Below are positions 8,040 to 15,665 of a stretch of DNA of 64,000 bases, in pieces. A program made the position numbers and the translations under genes. The notes beneath the pieces were generated by a model. The model was given only the letters and a program-made list of their open reading frames with translations, was not told where the DNA came from and did no database searches. The stretch is from Nitrososphaerota archaeon. Lineage in GTDB: Archaea; Thermoproteota; Nitrososphaeria; Nitrososphaerales; Nitrosopumilaceae. The stretch lies in the NCBI GenBank assembly GCA_028867785.1, contig JAGWFS010000007.1:22635-86634 (forward strand), read 5' to 3'. Numbering within the stretch: position 1 is the stretch's first letter; each line of letters opens with the position of its first letter.

Positions 8040-8659
8040 AGATGAAGACGTTGCATCTCTCAATAATCATAGCGGCAGGAATAGGTGTTGCTGCGATGTT
8101 TGGAGGAATTATCCTGTTTTCCCCACATATGTTCAGCTTTCGCTCGCAAAACACAAGTGACGGCTCACAGCTTGCACTTGCCGTATCGATAAATTCTACT
8201 CAAATCAAGACCGGACAGTCTATGGGAATGGACATATCGCTTGCAAACACGTCGCCTAACACCTTGGTTGTCAATCCACAGCACAACTGGCCTCTGCGAA
8301 AATGGAGTCTTGGACCATGTGTCTTTCACCTGCCATTTGGAATGGCTCTAATGCAAGGAGATTACACACTGGATAACATGAGCCAAGGACAGAGACTTCC
8401 GTTATACCCAAGTGGAAGGTACATGTGCAAGACAATTGGTATAGTAGATTTTGTATTTGAGCCCTCCAGCACAAAGGCAACAATTGAGACATACAATTCC
8501 ACTAACTATCATGTAAACATGCAGTACCACGTTGCATTCAATGGATACTACCAAGGTAAACAGTTTCAGCCGCTTACAGATGGGATGTATACAGTAATAG
8601 GGGATGACCAGTGGGGACACATCTCAGTAAACCACTTTACAGTAAGCAACACAAGCTAA
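8036..8659 (+). CDS. Secreted or membrane-anchored protein of unknown function
   Basis: 207 residues, linked to the preceding gene by ATGA overlap. One N-terminal hydrophobic segment (about 6-31) anchors or exports it. The exported part begins LALAVSINSTQIKTGQSMGMDISLANTS, a beta-sandwich layout found in extracellular proteins that carry a transglutaminase-like/BsuPI-like fold, with two cysteines (CVFHLPFGM and YMCKTIG) that could form a disulfide. No catalytic motif. Third member of the surface-protein operon. Confidence 0.8.
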   Translation: MKMKTLHLSIIIAAGIGVAAMFGGIILFSPHMFSFRSQNTSDGSQLALAVSINSTQIKTGQSMGMDISLANTSPNTLVVNPQHNWPLRKWSLGPCVFHLPFGMALMQGDYTLDNMSQGQRLPLYPSGRYMCKTIGIVDFVFEPSSTKATIETYNSTNYHVNMQYHVAFNGYYQGKQFQPLTDGMYTVIGDDQWGHISVNHFTVSNTS

Positions 8660-8717
8660 AGGTGTAACTCGAGGAAAAACACACTAGTTTTTTATATGTG
8701 GATGGCCATGACAGATC

Positions 8718-8786
8718 ATGTTGGAGTTAATAACTTGGGCGCTTGCATTTTTGGCAAACTGCCACCACATCTGTGTCGGCTGTTGA
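8718..8786 (+). CDS. Possible 22-residue peptide ending NCHHICVGC
   Basis: A short ORF (ATG 8718, TGA 8784-8786) with a clear TATA-like TTTTTATAT at 8690-8698, 20-28 nt upstream, so a leaderless transcript would start at it. The product is a hydrophobic N-terminal half (LITWALAFLA) followed by NCHHICVGC, with three Cys and two His in nine residues. It ends 3 bp before the stop of a convergent radical SAM gene. A metal-binding membrane micropeptide or a modified-peptide precursor are both conceivable. A competing frame from ATG 8702 encodes 33 residues with no clear pattern. Not a family I can name. Confidence 0.4.
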   Translation: MLELITWALAFLANCHHICVGC

Positions 8787-8789
8787 TTT

Positions 8790-9668
8790 TTAAAACCCTC
8801 TAAAGCCAACCGGCCTGCAAAGTTCAGGATGCTGCCTCAGATATGAAATCCTATCAAGCATGCTCTGTTTTTCTTGTGGGAAAGTTCCGCTTATTGGATA
8901 CGCATTGGAGCCGTGGTTTGCGCGAAATACAACAGGGGTTGCAGTCTCAATCTTGCTTACAAGTGACTCTAGCTCATCTAGCGCACCTTCATCGTCAATT
9001 GGCAAAAACGGCTCTTTGAATTTGGCCAAAAACTCGTCATGTATTCCGTTGTCAAGGTGAAGTGTCAGTGCACCAACGTAGTGAGGTGACGTAACGCTTA
9101 GAATTTTTGCAGTGTCCTCTATGTGCTGCTTGGAGTATCTCTTGCCGCCTAGGCCCAGTATGACCATGCATGATATTGTGTATCCTGCATCCTTTGCCTT
9201 TTGGCATGCTTTGATTATTGTCTGGCTTGTTGCACCCTTTGTGATTTTCTTCAGTATGGTGTCGGAGCCAGTCTCAATGCCAATGTAAAACATGACAAGG
9301 CCTGCAGCGTATAGTTTTTCCAAGTCTTCCGGAGACTTTTCCAAAATGTTTTTTGGCATTGCATAGCACGATATCCGCTCAAGGTTTGAAAACTTGCCAC
9401 GTATGTAATCTAGGATCTGAATCAGTCTCTGAGTTGACAGGTTCAATGCGTCACCGTCTGCAAGAAATATTCTCCGCGTTTCCGGCATGTGCTTTGCAGC
9501 AATGTCTATTTCCATCCTGATTTCCTCCCATGGACGTTCTTGGTATTCTTTTGTCCTGTACATGTCGCAGTACGAGCATTTGTTAAATGAGCACCCAAGG
9601 GTTACCTGAAAGATGAGTGACTTGCCTTCTGACGGCGGCCTGTATAGCGGATAGTCATAATTTAGCAT
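8790..9668 (-). CDS. Radical SAM protein
   Basis: 292 residues with the iron-sulfur/SAM motif CSFNKCSYC (C-x4-C-x2-C-like, residues about 26-34), the GGE-equivalent strand (RRIFLADGDAL) and a radical SAM TIM-barrel with YIGIETGSD and GLGG strands, as in the Elp3/HemN-like superfamily. Substrate unknown; the short C-terminus lacks an obvious second Fe-S cluster or TRAM domain. It is transcribed divergently from a winged-helix regulator, and a perfect 6+6 palindrome lies about 29-42 nt upstream of its start. Homologous stand-alone radical SAM proteins of this type occur in many bacteria and archaea without assigned role. Confidence 0.85.
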   Translation of the reverse strand: MLNYDYPLYRPPSEGKSLIFQVTLGCSFNKCSYCDMYRTKEYQERPWEEIRMEIDIAAKHMPETRRIFLADGDALNLSTQRLIQILDYIRGKFSNLERISCYAMPKNILEKSPEDLEKLYAAGLVMFYIGIETGSDTILKKITKGATSQTIIKACQKAKDAGYTISCMVILGLGGKRYSKQHIEDTAKILSVTSPHYVGALTLHLDNGIHDEFLAKFKEPFLPIDDEGALDELESLVSKIETATPVVFRANHGSNAYPISGTFPQEKQSMLDRISYLRQHPELCRPVGFRGF

Positions 9669-9696
9669 TCAAGCCTAATTGTGTCTTATCCGATTT

Positions 9697-9710
9697 ATCA
9701 GTTTACTGAT
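9697..9710. promoter_or_regulatory. Palindrome ATCAGT-TT-ACTGAT in the divergent promoter region
   Basis: A perfect inverted repeat with 6-bp arms, 29-42 nt upstream of the radical SAM start, exactly where its TATA/BRE would lie, and 73-86 nt before the winged-helix gene. It is a plausible site for the adjacent regulator at 9783. Confidence 0.4.
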
Positions 9711-9782
9711 GTCATACAAAAACAACCAACGGAAAACAAGCATGAGATGTTTTAATTAGTTGGTGGTACAGCAAGGCATACA

Positions 9783-10085
9783 ATGCCTGCTGACCCTTAT
9801 GCAAAACGCCTTCTCTGGTTCGTATTTATGGGCTCAAAGGGCGGAATGAACAGAATGAGGCTTGTTTCCGTAATACGCAAGACACCGCTTAACGCAAACC
9901 AGCTTGCAAAGGAACTTGACCTTGACTACAAGGCGATACAGCACCACATCGGCGTACTTGAAAAAAACAATCTCATAACCCGTGTTGGGGAAAAATACGG
10001 TGCAACTTTTTTTCTATCTACCTTTCTCGAGGTCAATATTGAGGCATTTGACGAAATTGTAAGCAAATTGGAAAAAAGTAAATAA
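9783..10085 (+). CDS. ArsR-type winged-helix transcriptional regulator
   Basis: 100 residues. The middle (about 25-80) is a winged helix: helix (RMRLVSVIRKTP), turn, recognition helix (NANQLAKELDLDYKAIQHHIGVLEKNNLI) and wing (TRVGEKYGATFFLS). A TATA-like TTTTAATTA lies 25-33 nt before the ATG. It heads a run of same-strand genes with two small membrane proteins; the combination of an ArsR-like regulator with a three-helix membrane protein is common in archaea and may sense something at the membrane. Ligand unknown; no metal-binding Cys cluster. Confidence 0.85.
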   Translation: MPADPYAKRLLWFVFMGSKGGMNRMRLVSVIRKTPLNANQLAKELDLDYKAIQHHIGVLEKNNLITRVGEKYGATFFLSTFLEVNIEAFDEIVSKLEKSK

Positions 10086-10110
10086 GCTAACGGGATGAAT
10101 ATTTTTTCAA

Positions 10111-10395
10111 ATGGAGCTTTTAATGACTGCAAGCACAGTGGTCTCAGGCGCCAACATGGTGGCGCTAGGCATTCTCATGAAGGTCTTTGGAAGCATGTAT
10201 TCAAAGACCAGGGCGCAGCTTCCTCTGGGAATGATCTTTTTTGCAGGCCTGCTTTTTTTGCACAACGCAATCACAGTTTACGCGTACTTTTCCATGATGG
10301 ATCTCTATGCCGCAGCCCTTTTGCCATATCTGCTGTCCATCTACGTAGCCGAGCTTGCGGGAATCTTGATACTTTTGAAAATAACACTCGAATAG
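10111..10395 (+). CDS. Small three-helix membrane protein, partner of the winged-helix regulator
   Basis: 94 residues with three hydrophobic segments (about 4-24, 38-60, 66-90) and short loops. It follows the winged-helix gene by 25 nt. A competing frame starting at 10095 gives a Cys/His-rich but non-hydrophobic sequence and is rejected. Function unknown; likely co-transcribed with and functionally tied to the regulator. Confidence 0.75.
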   Translation: MELLMTASTVVSGANMVALGILMKVFGSMYSKTRAQLPLGMIFFAGLLFLHNAITVYAYFSMMDLYAAALLPYLLSIYVAELAGILILLKITLE

Positions 10396-10430
10396 ACTTG
10401 GTTTATTTGTGAGCGAAGTAAAGAAAATCT

Positions 10431-10883
10431 GTGAAACAGCAATACAAGGAATATCTCAAGCTTAACAAAAATATACTGCTTGGATTTTCCGCATCAATTG
10501 TAATTTCCGCTGTTGCATCCCAGTCCCTGTCAAGCCAGCAAAATTATGTCAACGCAACAGTAACGCTTGTGGTTGATTACATTGTATACTTTACAACTTT
10601 TGGGGCGCTTTTCTATCTGGATAACAGGAAAAAATATCTCCTAGAGTCCGGGCAAGTCGACAGGCATGGGCTCAAAAGGGATCTTATCAAGGTGATTTCT
10701 TCTCTGGGAATAGGCGAGGTGATATATACAATAACAAGATGGTCCCTGCAGTATTCTCTTCTTGCAGATTCTTATCCTGCATATATGGCCTCTCTTGTCT
10801 CGCAAGCAATCTCCACCTGCATCTACATGGCTACTGTAAACCTGAGCGCCAAGATAATGAGGCTGTACAAAGATGACACTTAG
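10431..10883 (+). CDS. Multi-pass membrane protein, unknown function
   Basis: 150 residues, GTG start at 10431. Four hydrophobic segments (about 15-34, 43-62, 82-105, 115-138) separated by basic loops (LDNRKKYLLESGQ). Its end overlaps the RNase HI gene by 11 nt, so the two are co-translated. No motif recognised; the fold could resemble small GtrA/VIT-like families but I cannot support that. Confidence 0.75.
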   Translation: MKQQYKEYLKLNKNILLGFSASIVISAVASQSLSSQQNYVNATVTLVVDYIVYFTTFGALFYLDNRKKYLLESGQVDRHGLKRDLIKVISSLGIGEVIYTITRWSLQYSLLADSYPAYMASLVSQAISTCIYMATVNLSAKIMRLYKDDT

Positions 10884-11229
10884 CATTTTCGTGGACGGCT
10901 CGGGAGGGCCAAGCTCTGGCTTTGGGTTTTTTGTAAAAGAGACAGGCGATTCGTTCTACCAGAAGGAATCCAACATGACAAACAACCAGGCCGAGTACAG
11001 GGCAATAATTGCAGCGCTAAAAAAATATCTTGACTCTGGAGATGAGATTACAATCTACAGCGATTCAAAAAACACCGTGTCTCAACTTAACCACGAGTTT
11101 GCAATAAACAGCGAACAGCTAAGGGCGCTTGCAATGGAGGCTTGGCAGCTAATCGGAAAGTACAAGACACTCCAGATAAAATGGATCCCAAGAAATGAAA
11201 ACCTGGCAGGCAAAATGCTTGGAAGCTGA
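10873..11229 (+). CDS. rnhA: Ribonuclease HI family protein
   Basis: 118 residues of the RNase H fold: FVDGSGGP with the first catalytic Asp (D8), NNQAEYRAII with Glu (about E41), and IYSDSKNTVSQL with Asp (about D64). It would cleave RNA in RNA-DNA hybrids. The last motif, which in most RNase HI enzymes reads N..AD.L, here reads NENLAGKMLG, with Gly where the fourth acidic residue normally sits, so metal binding may be altered. The gene starts inside the end of the preceding membrane-protein gene. The TATA for the next gene follows within 30 nt. Confidence 0.88.
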   Translation: MTLSIFVDGSGGPSSGFGFFVKETGDSFYQKESNMTNNQAEYRAIIAALKKYLDSGDEITIYSDSKNTVSQLNHEFAINSEQLRALAMEAWQLIGKYKTLQIKWIPRNENLAGKMLGS

Positions 11230-11257
11230 CTTGGAAACTTGTCTGATCGCGGATAAC

Positions 11258-11271
11258 TTATTATACATAAA
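11258..11271 (+). promoter_or_regulatory. TATA box of the acyl-CoA synthetase gene
   Basis: CTTATTATACATAA lies 23-36 nt before the ATG at 11294, the spacing expected for a leaderless archaeal transcript. Confidence 0.55.
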
Positions 11272-11293
11272 ACTTTGAATCCATCTCGTTCAA

Positions 11294-13399
11294 ATGACAG
11301 ATTCTTTGTTTCTCTCTCCAAAATCAATTGCCATAGTTGGCGCATCCGACAAGGAAGGAAGTGTTGGACGTGCAATCACTTCAAACATTATCAAGGGATA
11401 CACAGGAAAGATTTTCCCAATCAGCCCAACTAGGGATGCCGTCTTTGACAAAAAGGCATTCAAGACGGTTCTTGACGTTCCAGAGCCAATAGACCTGGCA
11501 GTGGTGGTTACAAAAAATGATGTCGTACCGGCAGTTCTGGAAGAGTGTGGAAAAAAAGGAATCAAGGGAGCTGTAGTGATCACAGCAGGATTCAAGGAGG
11601 TAAACGAGGAAGGTGCAAAACTTGAACGAAAACTTGCCGAAATCTCAAAACAATACAACATCAGAATAATCGGACCAAACTGCCTCGGTGTGATGAATCT
11701 TGCCCCGCAGACAATGATGAATTCAACCTTTCTCAAGGTTACCCCAAAATCAGGCGGCATTGCGCTTGTCTCACAGAGCGGAGCAATCTGTGCCGCTCTA
11801 GTTGAGGATGCAAGCGCGCAAGGAATCGGATTTTCAGCAGTCATCAGCATGGGAAACAAGGTGGACCTCAATGAGGTAGACATGCTCAAGATGCTGGCAG
11901 CACACGAGCAGACCAAAGTAATTGTCATGTATCTTGAAGACATGACAAACGGCAGGGAGTTTCTCAAGGTATGCAAGCAGATAACAAGATTGGGCCAGGC
12001 CAAAAAGCCAGTGCTTGTACTAAAATCGGGAAGGAGTCCCGAGGGTGCCAAGGCTGCCATGTCGCACACCGGAGCGCTAATGGGCTCTGACGAAATTTAT
12101 GATGCGTTACTTACTCAGGCAGGTGCAATCAGAGTTGATTCAATGGAAGAGCTATTCGACTATGCAACAGCATTTTCAAAGCAGCCGCTTCCAACAAAAG
12201 GTGATCTAGTTATAGTTTCTAACGCGGGAGGTCCTGCAATCATTTCAACAGATGCGTGCTCCAAGCTTGGCATCAAGATGGCAAGCATCGAGGATGTCAG
12301 ACCGCAGATAAACGCAGTAATTCCTCCGTGGGGCACATCAAGAAACCCTGTAGATATAGTAGGCGATGCAGATTTTAACAGATTTGAACACGTGTTAAAC
12401 CTAGTTCTTGCACACAAAAATGTCGGCTCTGTAATTGCAATGTGCACTCCCTCTGCAACACTTGACTATGACAAACTTGCAGAGGTCATAGTAAGCGTCT
12501 CAAAAAAATATGACAAGACAATACTTGCAAGCCTTATGGGTCTTGATGAGGGAATCAGGAACAAGGAGATACTTGCAGACGGCGGAATTCCTCACTACAA
12601 GTATGCAGAGGGGGCAATTCGAGCTCTCAAGGCGATGGTGCGCTTTACCCAATGGTCTCAGGCACGTGAAGGAAAGGTCCACGAGTTCAAGGTAAGCAAA
12701 AAACATGTCGAGAAAATCTTTGCCAAGGTGAGGGCCGAGGGACGAAAGAATCTTTTGGAGGAGGAGGGCCAGGAGGTGCTCAAGGCATACGGCGTGCCGC
12801 TTCCAAAAAGCATTCTTGCAACAAAGGACAGGGAGGCAGCTGCCGCAGCAAAAAAGATTGGCTATCCAGTTGTAATGAAGATTGCATCTCCGCAAATCAT
12901 ACACAAGTCTGATGCAGGGGGAGTAAAGGTGGGACTTAAGACCCCGCAAGAAGTAAAGAGGGCGTTCAAGGAAATAATCAAGAACGCAAAGAAATACGAC
13001 AAAAAGGCAGCAATCAAGGGGGTCTTGGTGCAGGAGATGGTAAAGGGTGGAAAGGAAACAATTGTAGGATCAAAACAAGAGCCAGGATTTGGGCCCGTGG
13101 TAATGTTTGGAATGGGGGGAATCTATGTTGAGGTGCTAAAGGACGTCACATTTAGAATTGCACCTGTCACAAACACCGAAGCAGAAGAGATGATCTCGTC
13201 AATCAAGACAAACAAGCTGCTGCAAGGTGTAAGGGGAGAGAAACCATCCGACATGGAAAAATTATCAGAATGCATCCAAAAAATATCACAGCTTGTCACT
13301 GACTTTGACGAGATAAAAGAACTTGATCTCAATCCGGTCCTTGTATTTGAAAAAGGCAAGGGCTGCAAAGTAGTTGACGTAAGAATCGGTCTAGCTTAG
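11294..13399 (+). CDS. 4-hydroxybutyryl-CoA synthetase (ADP-forming), fused NDP-forming acyl-CoA synthetase
   Basis: 701 residues: an N-terminal CoA-binding Rossmann domain (IAIVGASDKEGSVG), succinyl-CoA-ligase-like domains with the phosphorylated His in SHTGALMG (H258), and a C-terminal ATP-grasp domain (about 480-701; YPVVMKIASPQIIHKSDAGG). This is the alpha-beta fused form of ADP-forming acyl-CoA synthetase. The neighbouring gene encodes 4-hydroxybutyryl-CoA dehydratase, as in Nitrosopumilus maritimus (Nmar_0206/Nmar_0207), so 4-hydroxybutyrate is the likely substrate in the 3HP/4HB carbon-fixation cycle; the ADP-forming chemistry saves one high-energy bond compared with AMP-forming enzymes. 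Substrate assignment rests on synteny; a 3-hydroxypropionate specificity cannot be excluded from sequence alone. Confidence 0.88.
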   Translation: MTDSLFLSPKSIAIVGASDKEGSVGRAITSNIIKGYTGKIFPISPTRDAVFDKKAFKTVLDVPEPIDLAVVVTKNDVVPAVLEECGKKGIKGAVVITAGFKEVNEEGAKLERKLAEISKQYNIRIIGPNCLGVMNLAPQTMMNSTFLKVTPKSGGIALVSQSGAICAALVEDASAQGIGFSAVISMGNKVDLNEVDMLKMLAAHEQTKVIVMYLEDMTNGREFLKVCKQITRLGQAKKPVLVLKSGRSPEGAKAAMSHTGALMGSDEIYDALLTQAGAIRVDSMEELFDYATAFSKQPLPTKGDLVIVSNAGGPAIISTDACSKLGIKMASIEDVRPQINAVIPPWGTSRNPVDIVGDADFNRFEHVLNLVLAHKNVGSVIAMCTPSATLDYDKLAEVIVSVSKKYDKTILASLMGLDEGIRNKEILADGGIPHYKYAEGAIRALKAMVRFTQWSQAREGKVHEFKVSKKHVEKIFAKVRAEGRKNLLEEEGQEVLKAYGVPLPKSILATKDREAAAAAKKIGYPVVMKIASPQIIHKSDAGGVKVGLKTPQEVKRAFKEIIKNAKKYDKKAAIKGVLVQEMVKGGKETIVGSKQEPGFGPVVMFGMGGIYVEVLKDVTFRIAPVTNTEAEEMISSIKTNKLLQGVRGEKPSDMEKLSECIQKISQLVTDFDEIKELDLNPVLVFEKGKGCKVVDVRIGLA

Positions 13400-13419
13400 A
13401 CCGCATGTCTGCTCTTATA

Positions 13420-13430
13420 ATATTTATATT
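13420..13430 (+). promoter_or_regulatory. Strong TATA box of the dehydratase gene
   Basis: ATATTTATATT lies 23-33 nt before ATG 13453, within the 53-bp gap after the synthetase, so the dehydratase has its own promoter rather than relying only on read-through. Confidence 0.6.
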
Positions 13431-13452
13431 GCTTTGAGAGGGTATAGCAGAT

Positions 13453-14961
13453 ATGCCAATTAAGACAGGGGCAGAGTACATACAAAGTCTCAAAGGCAGA
13501 AAGATGAAGGTCTATCTTTTCGGAGAACTTGTCCCAGAACCGGTGGACCATCCGATGATTCGTCCCTCGATTAATGCCGTGGCAGAAACCTATGATCTAG
13601 CTGCTAGCGAATCCGAGCTGGCAAGCGTCAAGTCATCTATCAGCGGATTGCAAGTAAACAGATTTTTGCACATTGCAGAAAGTGCAGAAGACTTGGTAAA
13701 CCAAAACAAGATGCAGAGAAAACTCGGGCAGCTTACAGGAACGTGTTTCCAGAGATGCGTGGGAATGGATGCACTCAACTCGCTCTATTCTGTAACTTAT
13801 GAGATTGATGAAAAGCACAAGACAGGCTATCACAAGAGGCTGGTTGAATTTATCAAAATGATTCAGACTGAAAACTTTGTAATTGGAGGCGCCATGACGG
13901 ATCCAAAGGGAGACAGGAGCAAGGCTCCACATGAACAGGAAGACCCTGATGTCTTTTTGCGCGTTGTCGAGAAAAATGACAAGGGCATAGTCGTAAGGGG
14001 TGCCAAGGCACACCAGACGGGATGCATCAATTCGCACTGGATAATATTCATGCCCACAATGAGGCTGCAAGAAAACGATGTCGACTATGCAGTAGTGGGA
14101 GCAGTCCCAGCAGATGCACCTGGCATCACATACATCTATGGACGACAGTCATGTGACACAAGAAGCATGGAAGGTGGAGACCTCGACGCGGGAAACTCCA
14201 AGTTTGCAGGCCAAGAGGCAATGATAATTTTTGACAACGTATTTGTCCCGTGGGAATACGTATTCATGAACGGCGAATACGAATTTGCATCGATGCTAGT
14301 TGAGAGATTTACGTGCTACCACAGAAGAAGCTATGTCTGCAAGACAGGCCTTGGGGATGTATTAATCGGCGCATCAGCGGCAATTTCTGACTACAATGGA
14401 ATTCCAAACGTATCTCACATACGGGACAAGCTAGTGGAGATGACGCACCTGAACGAGACGATATATGCAGCAGGCATAGCATCGTCGTACCAGGCACACC
14501 GCACAAAGTCTGGCAACTGGCTAAATGACGACATGCTGGCAAACGTATGCAAGCATAACGTAACAAGATTCCCGTATGAAATAGGAAGACTGGCACAAGA
14601 CATTGCAGGAGGGCTTATGGTTACACTTCCGTCAGAAAAAGATCTTCGTAACCCGGAGACTGGCCCGATACTGCGAAAATATCTGCGCGGACGCAAGGGC
14701 GTTGACGTGGAGGACAGGATGAGGATATTGAGGCTGATTGAAAACATGACGCTTGGAAGAAACGCAGTGGGGTATCTCACGGAATCAATGCACGGAGCAG
14801 GCTCGCCCCAGGCCCAGCGAATACAGATTGCAAGACAGATGCAGCTAGAGTACAAAAAACAGCTTGCTAAAAACTTGGCAAACGTAAAGGACGATACGCC
14901 GTCTTCGCCGGAAATGTCTGATTATTTCCAGCGAGTCTTTAAGACAAGCAGCAAAAATTAG
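13453..14961 (+). CDS. 4-hydroxybutyryl-CoA dehydratase
   Basis: 502 residues, the flavin and [4Fe-4S] enzyme that converts 4-hydroxybutyryl-CoA to crotonyl-CoA by a radical mechanism. The cluster ligands are visible: GTCFQRC gives C98 and C102, and CYHRRSYVCK gives H290 and C296. The clostridial enzyme spaces the last pair one residue wider (H292/C299), so the loop is shorter here. The FAD-binding acyl-CoA dehydrogenase-like fold spans the rest (GARSMEGGDLDAGNSK region, EDRMRILRLIENMTLGRNAVGY). It sits directly after the ADP-forming synthetase and marks the 4HB half of the thaumarchaeal carbon-fixation cycle. Convergent with the signal peptidase gene, 4 bp apart. Confidence 0.95.
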   Translation: MPIKTGAEYIQSLKGRKMKVYLFGELVPEPVDHPMIRPSINAVAETYDLAASESELASVKSSISGLQVNRFLHIAESAEDLVNQNKMQRKLGQLTGTCFQRCVGMDALNSLYSVTYEIDEKHKTGYHKRLVEFIKMIQTENFVIGGAMTDPKGDRSKAPHEQEDPDVFLRVVEKNDKGIVVRGAKAHQTGCINSHWIIFMPTMRLQENDVDYAVVGAVPADAPGITYIYGRQSCDTRSMEGGDLDAGNSKFAGQEAMIIFDNVFVPWEYVFMNGEYEFASMLVERFTCYHRRSYVCKTGLGDVLIGASAAISDYNGIPNVSHIRDKLVEMTHLNETIYAAGIASSYQAHRTKSGNWLNDDMLANVCKHNVTRFPYEIGRLAQDIAGGLMVTLPSEKDLRNPETGPILRKYLRGRKGVDVEDRMRILRLIENMTLGRNAVGYLTESMHGAGSPQAQRIQIARQMQLEYKKQLAKNLANVKDDTPSSPEMSDYFQRVFKTSSKN

Positions 14962-14965
14962 CCCT

Positions 14966-15613
14966 TTATTGTGGCGAGTCTTTCTTCTCGTCGATATTCT
15001 TGTCAGTATCAGAACTGTATGTTTCATCAACATTTTTGGCCTTGCTTGGAATGTCTGTCTTGGTCACACTGGGAGTCTCCGGCTTGTCCGGCGGAGAATT
15101 GGCAAAGCCTACCTCCGAATCGCCTTTTTTACCAAACTGCTTTACTATCATTATGCCAACTATGACGGCTATTATGATATAGTTGATTGGAGGAGTAAGA
15201 ATTCTTGTAACGTATCCTATCTGCGGTATTACGTACACCACCTTTCCAATATAGTTCTGCTTTGCTATTGGATAGTCAACCCCCGGTATGGAGCCTGGGT
15301 TTGCGTCTCCCTTTGTCCTGATTATGCGGGGATCTTGGTTTAGTATCTCGGCTACGCGATGAACTATGACCTTGTCTTCAGCTGAGGCATGGAAAACTAT
15401 GATATCCCCAATCTTGAGCTGATCAAAGGGATCATTTCCGTTTACAACAATCACGTCAAACACGTTGAGGTTTGGCACCATGCTTCCGCTTGATACCACA
15501 TAGAATGGATTCTCAGTTCCAAATGTTACCCTCAGTCCGACCCAAATTATCGCAATTCCGATGACTACAATTATTATGTCTTTTACAAAACCTGATGCAG
15601 CGTGTTTTTTCAA
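14966..15613 (-). CDS. sec11: Signal peptidase I (Sec11 type)
   Basis: 215 residues. An N-terminal membrane helix (IIIVVIGIAIIWVGL) is followed by the catalytic Ser in SSGSMVPNL (about S43), the His-type dyad partner in VIVHRVAEI (about H82) and the Asp-containing box RTKGDANPG, as in archaeal/eukaryotic Sec11 rather than the bacterial Ser-Lys enzyme. A second helix (INYIIIAVIVGIMIV) precedes a polar, Ser/Asp/Lys-rich tail of about 45 residues. It cleaves signal peptides of exported proteins, many of which are in this window. Downstream of and in line with the zinc-ribbon gene at 15666. Confidence 0.92.
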   Translation of the reverse strand: MKKHAASGFVKDIIIVVIGIAIIWVGLRVTFGTENPFYVVSSGSMVPNLNVFDVIVVNGNDPFDQLKIGDIIVFHASAEDKVIVHRVAEILNQDPRIIRTKGDANPGSIPGVDYPIAKQNYIGKVVYVIPQIGYVTRILTPPINYIIIAVIVGIMIVKQFGKKGDSEVGFANSPPDKPETPSVTKTDIPSKAKNVDETYSSDTDKNIDEKKDSPQ

Positions 15614-15665
15614 TTATATTCTGTCCTCTGATTTCGTAAGATAAATCTTGCTTAACAATGTCTTT

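Noticed and set aside
10095..10412. Cys/His-containing 105-codon frame over the small membrane protein
   Set aside because: The alternative frame encodes three good membrane helices and follows the regulator in normal spacing.
11290..12069. 259-codon minus frame inside the acyl-CoA synthetase
   Set aside because: Antisense to a well-supported enzyme.
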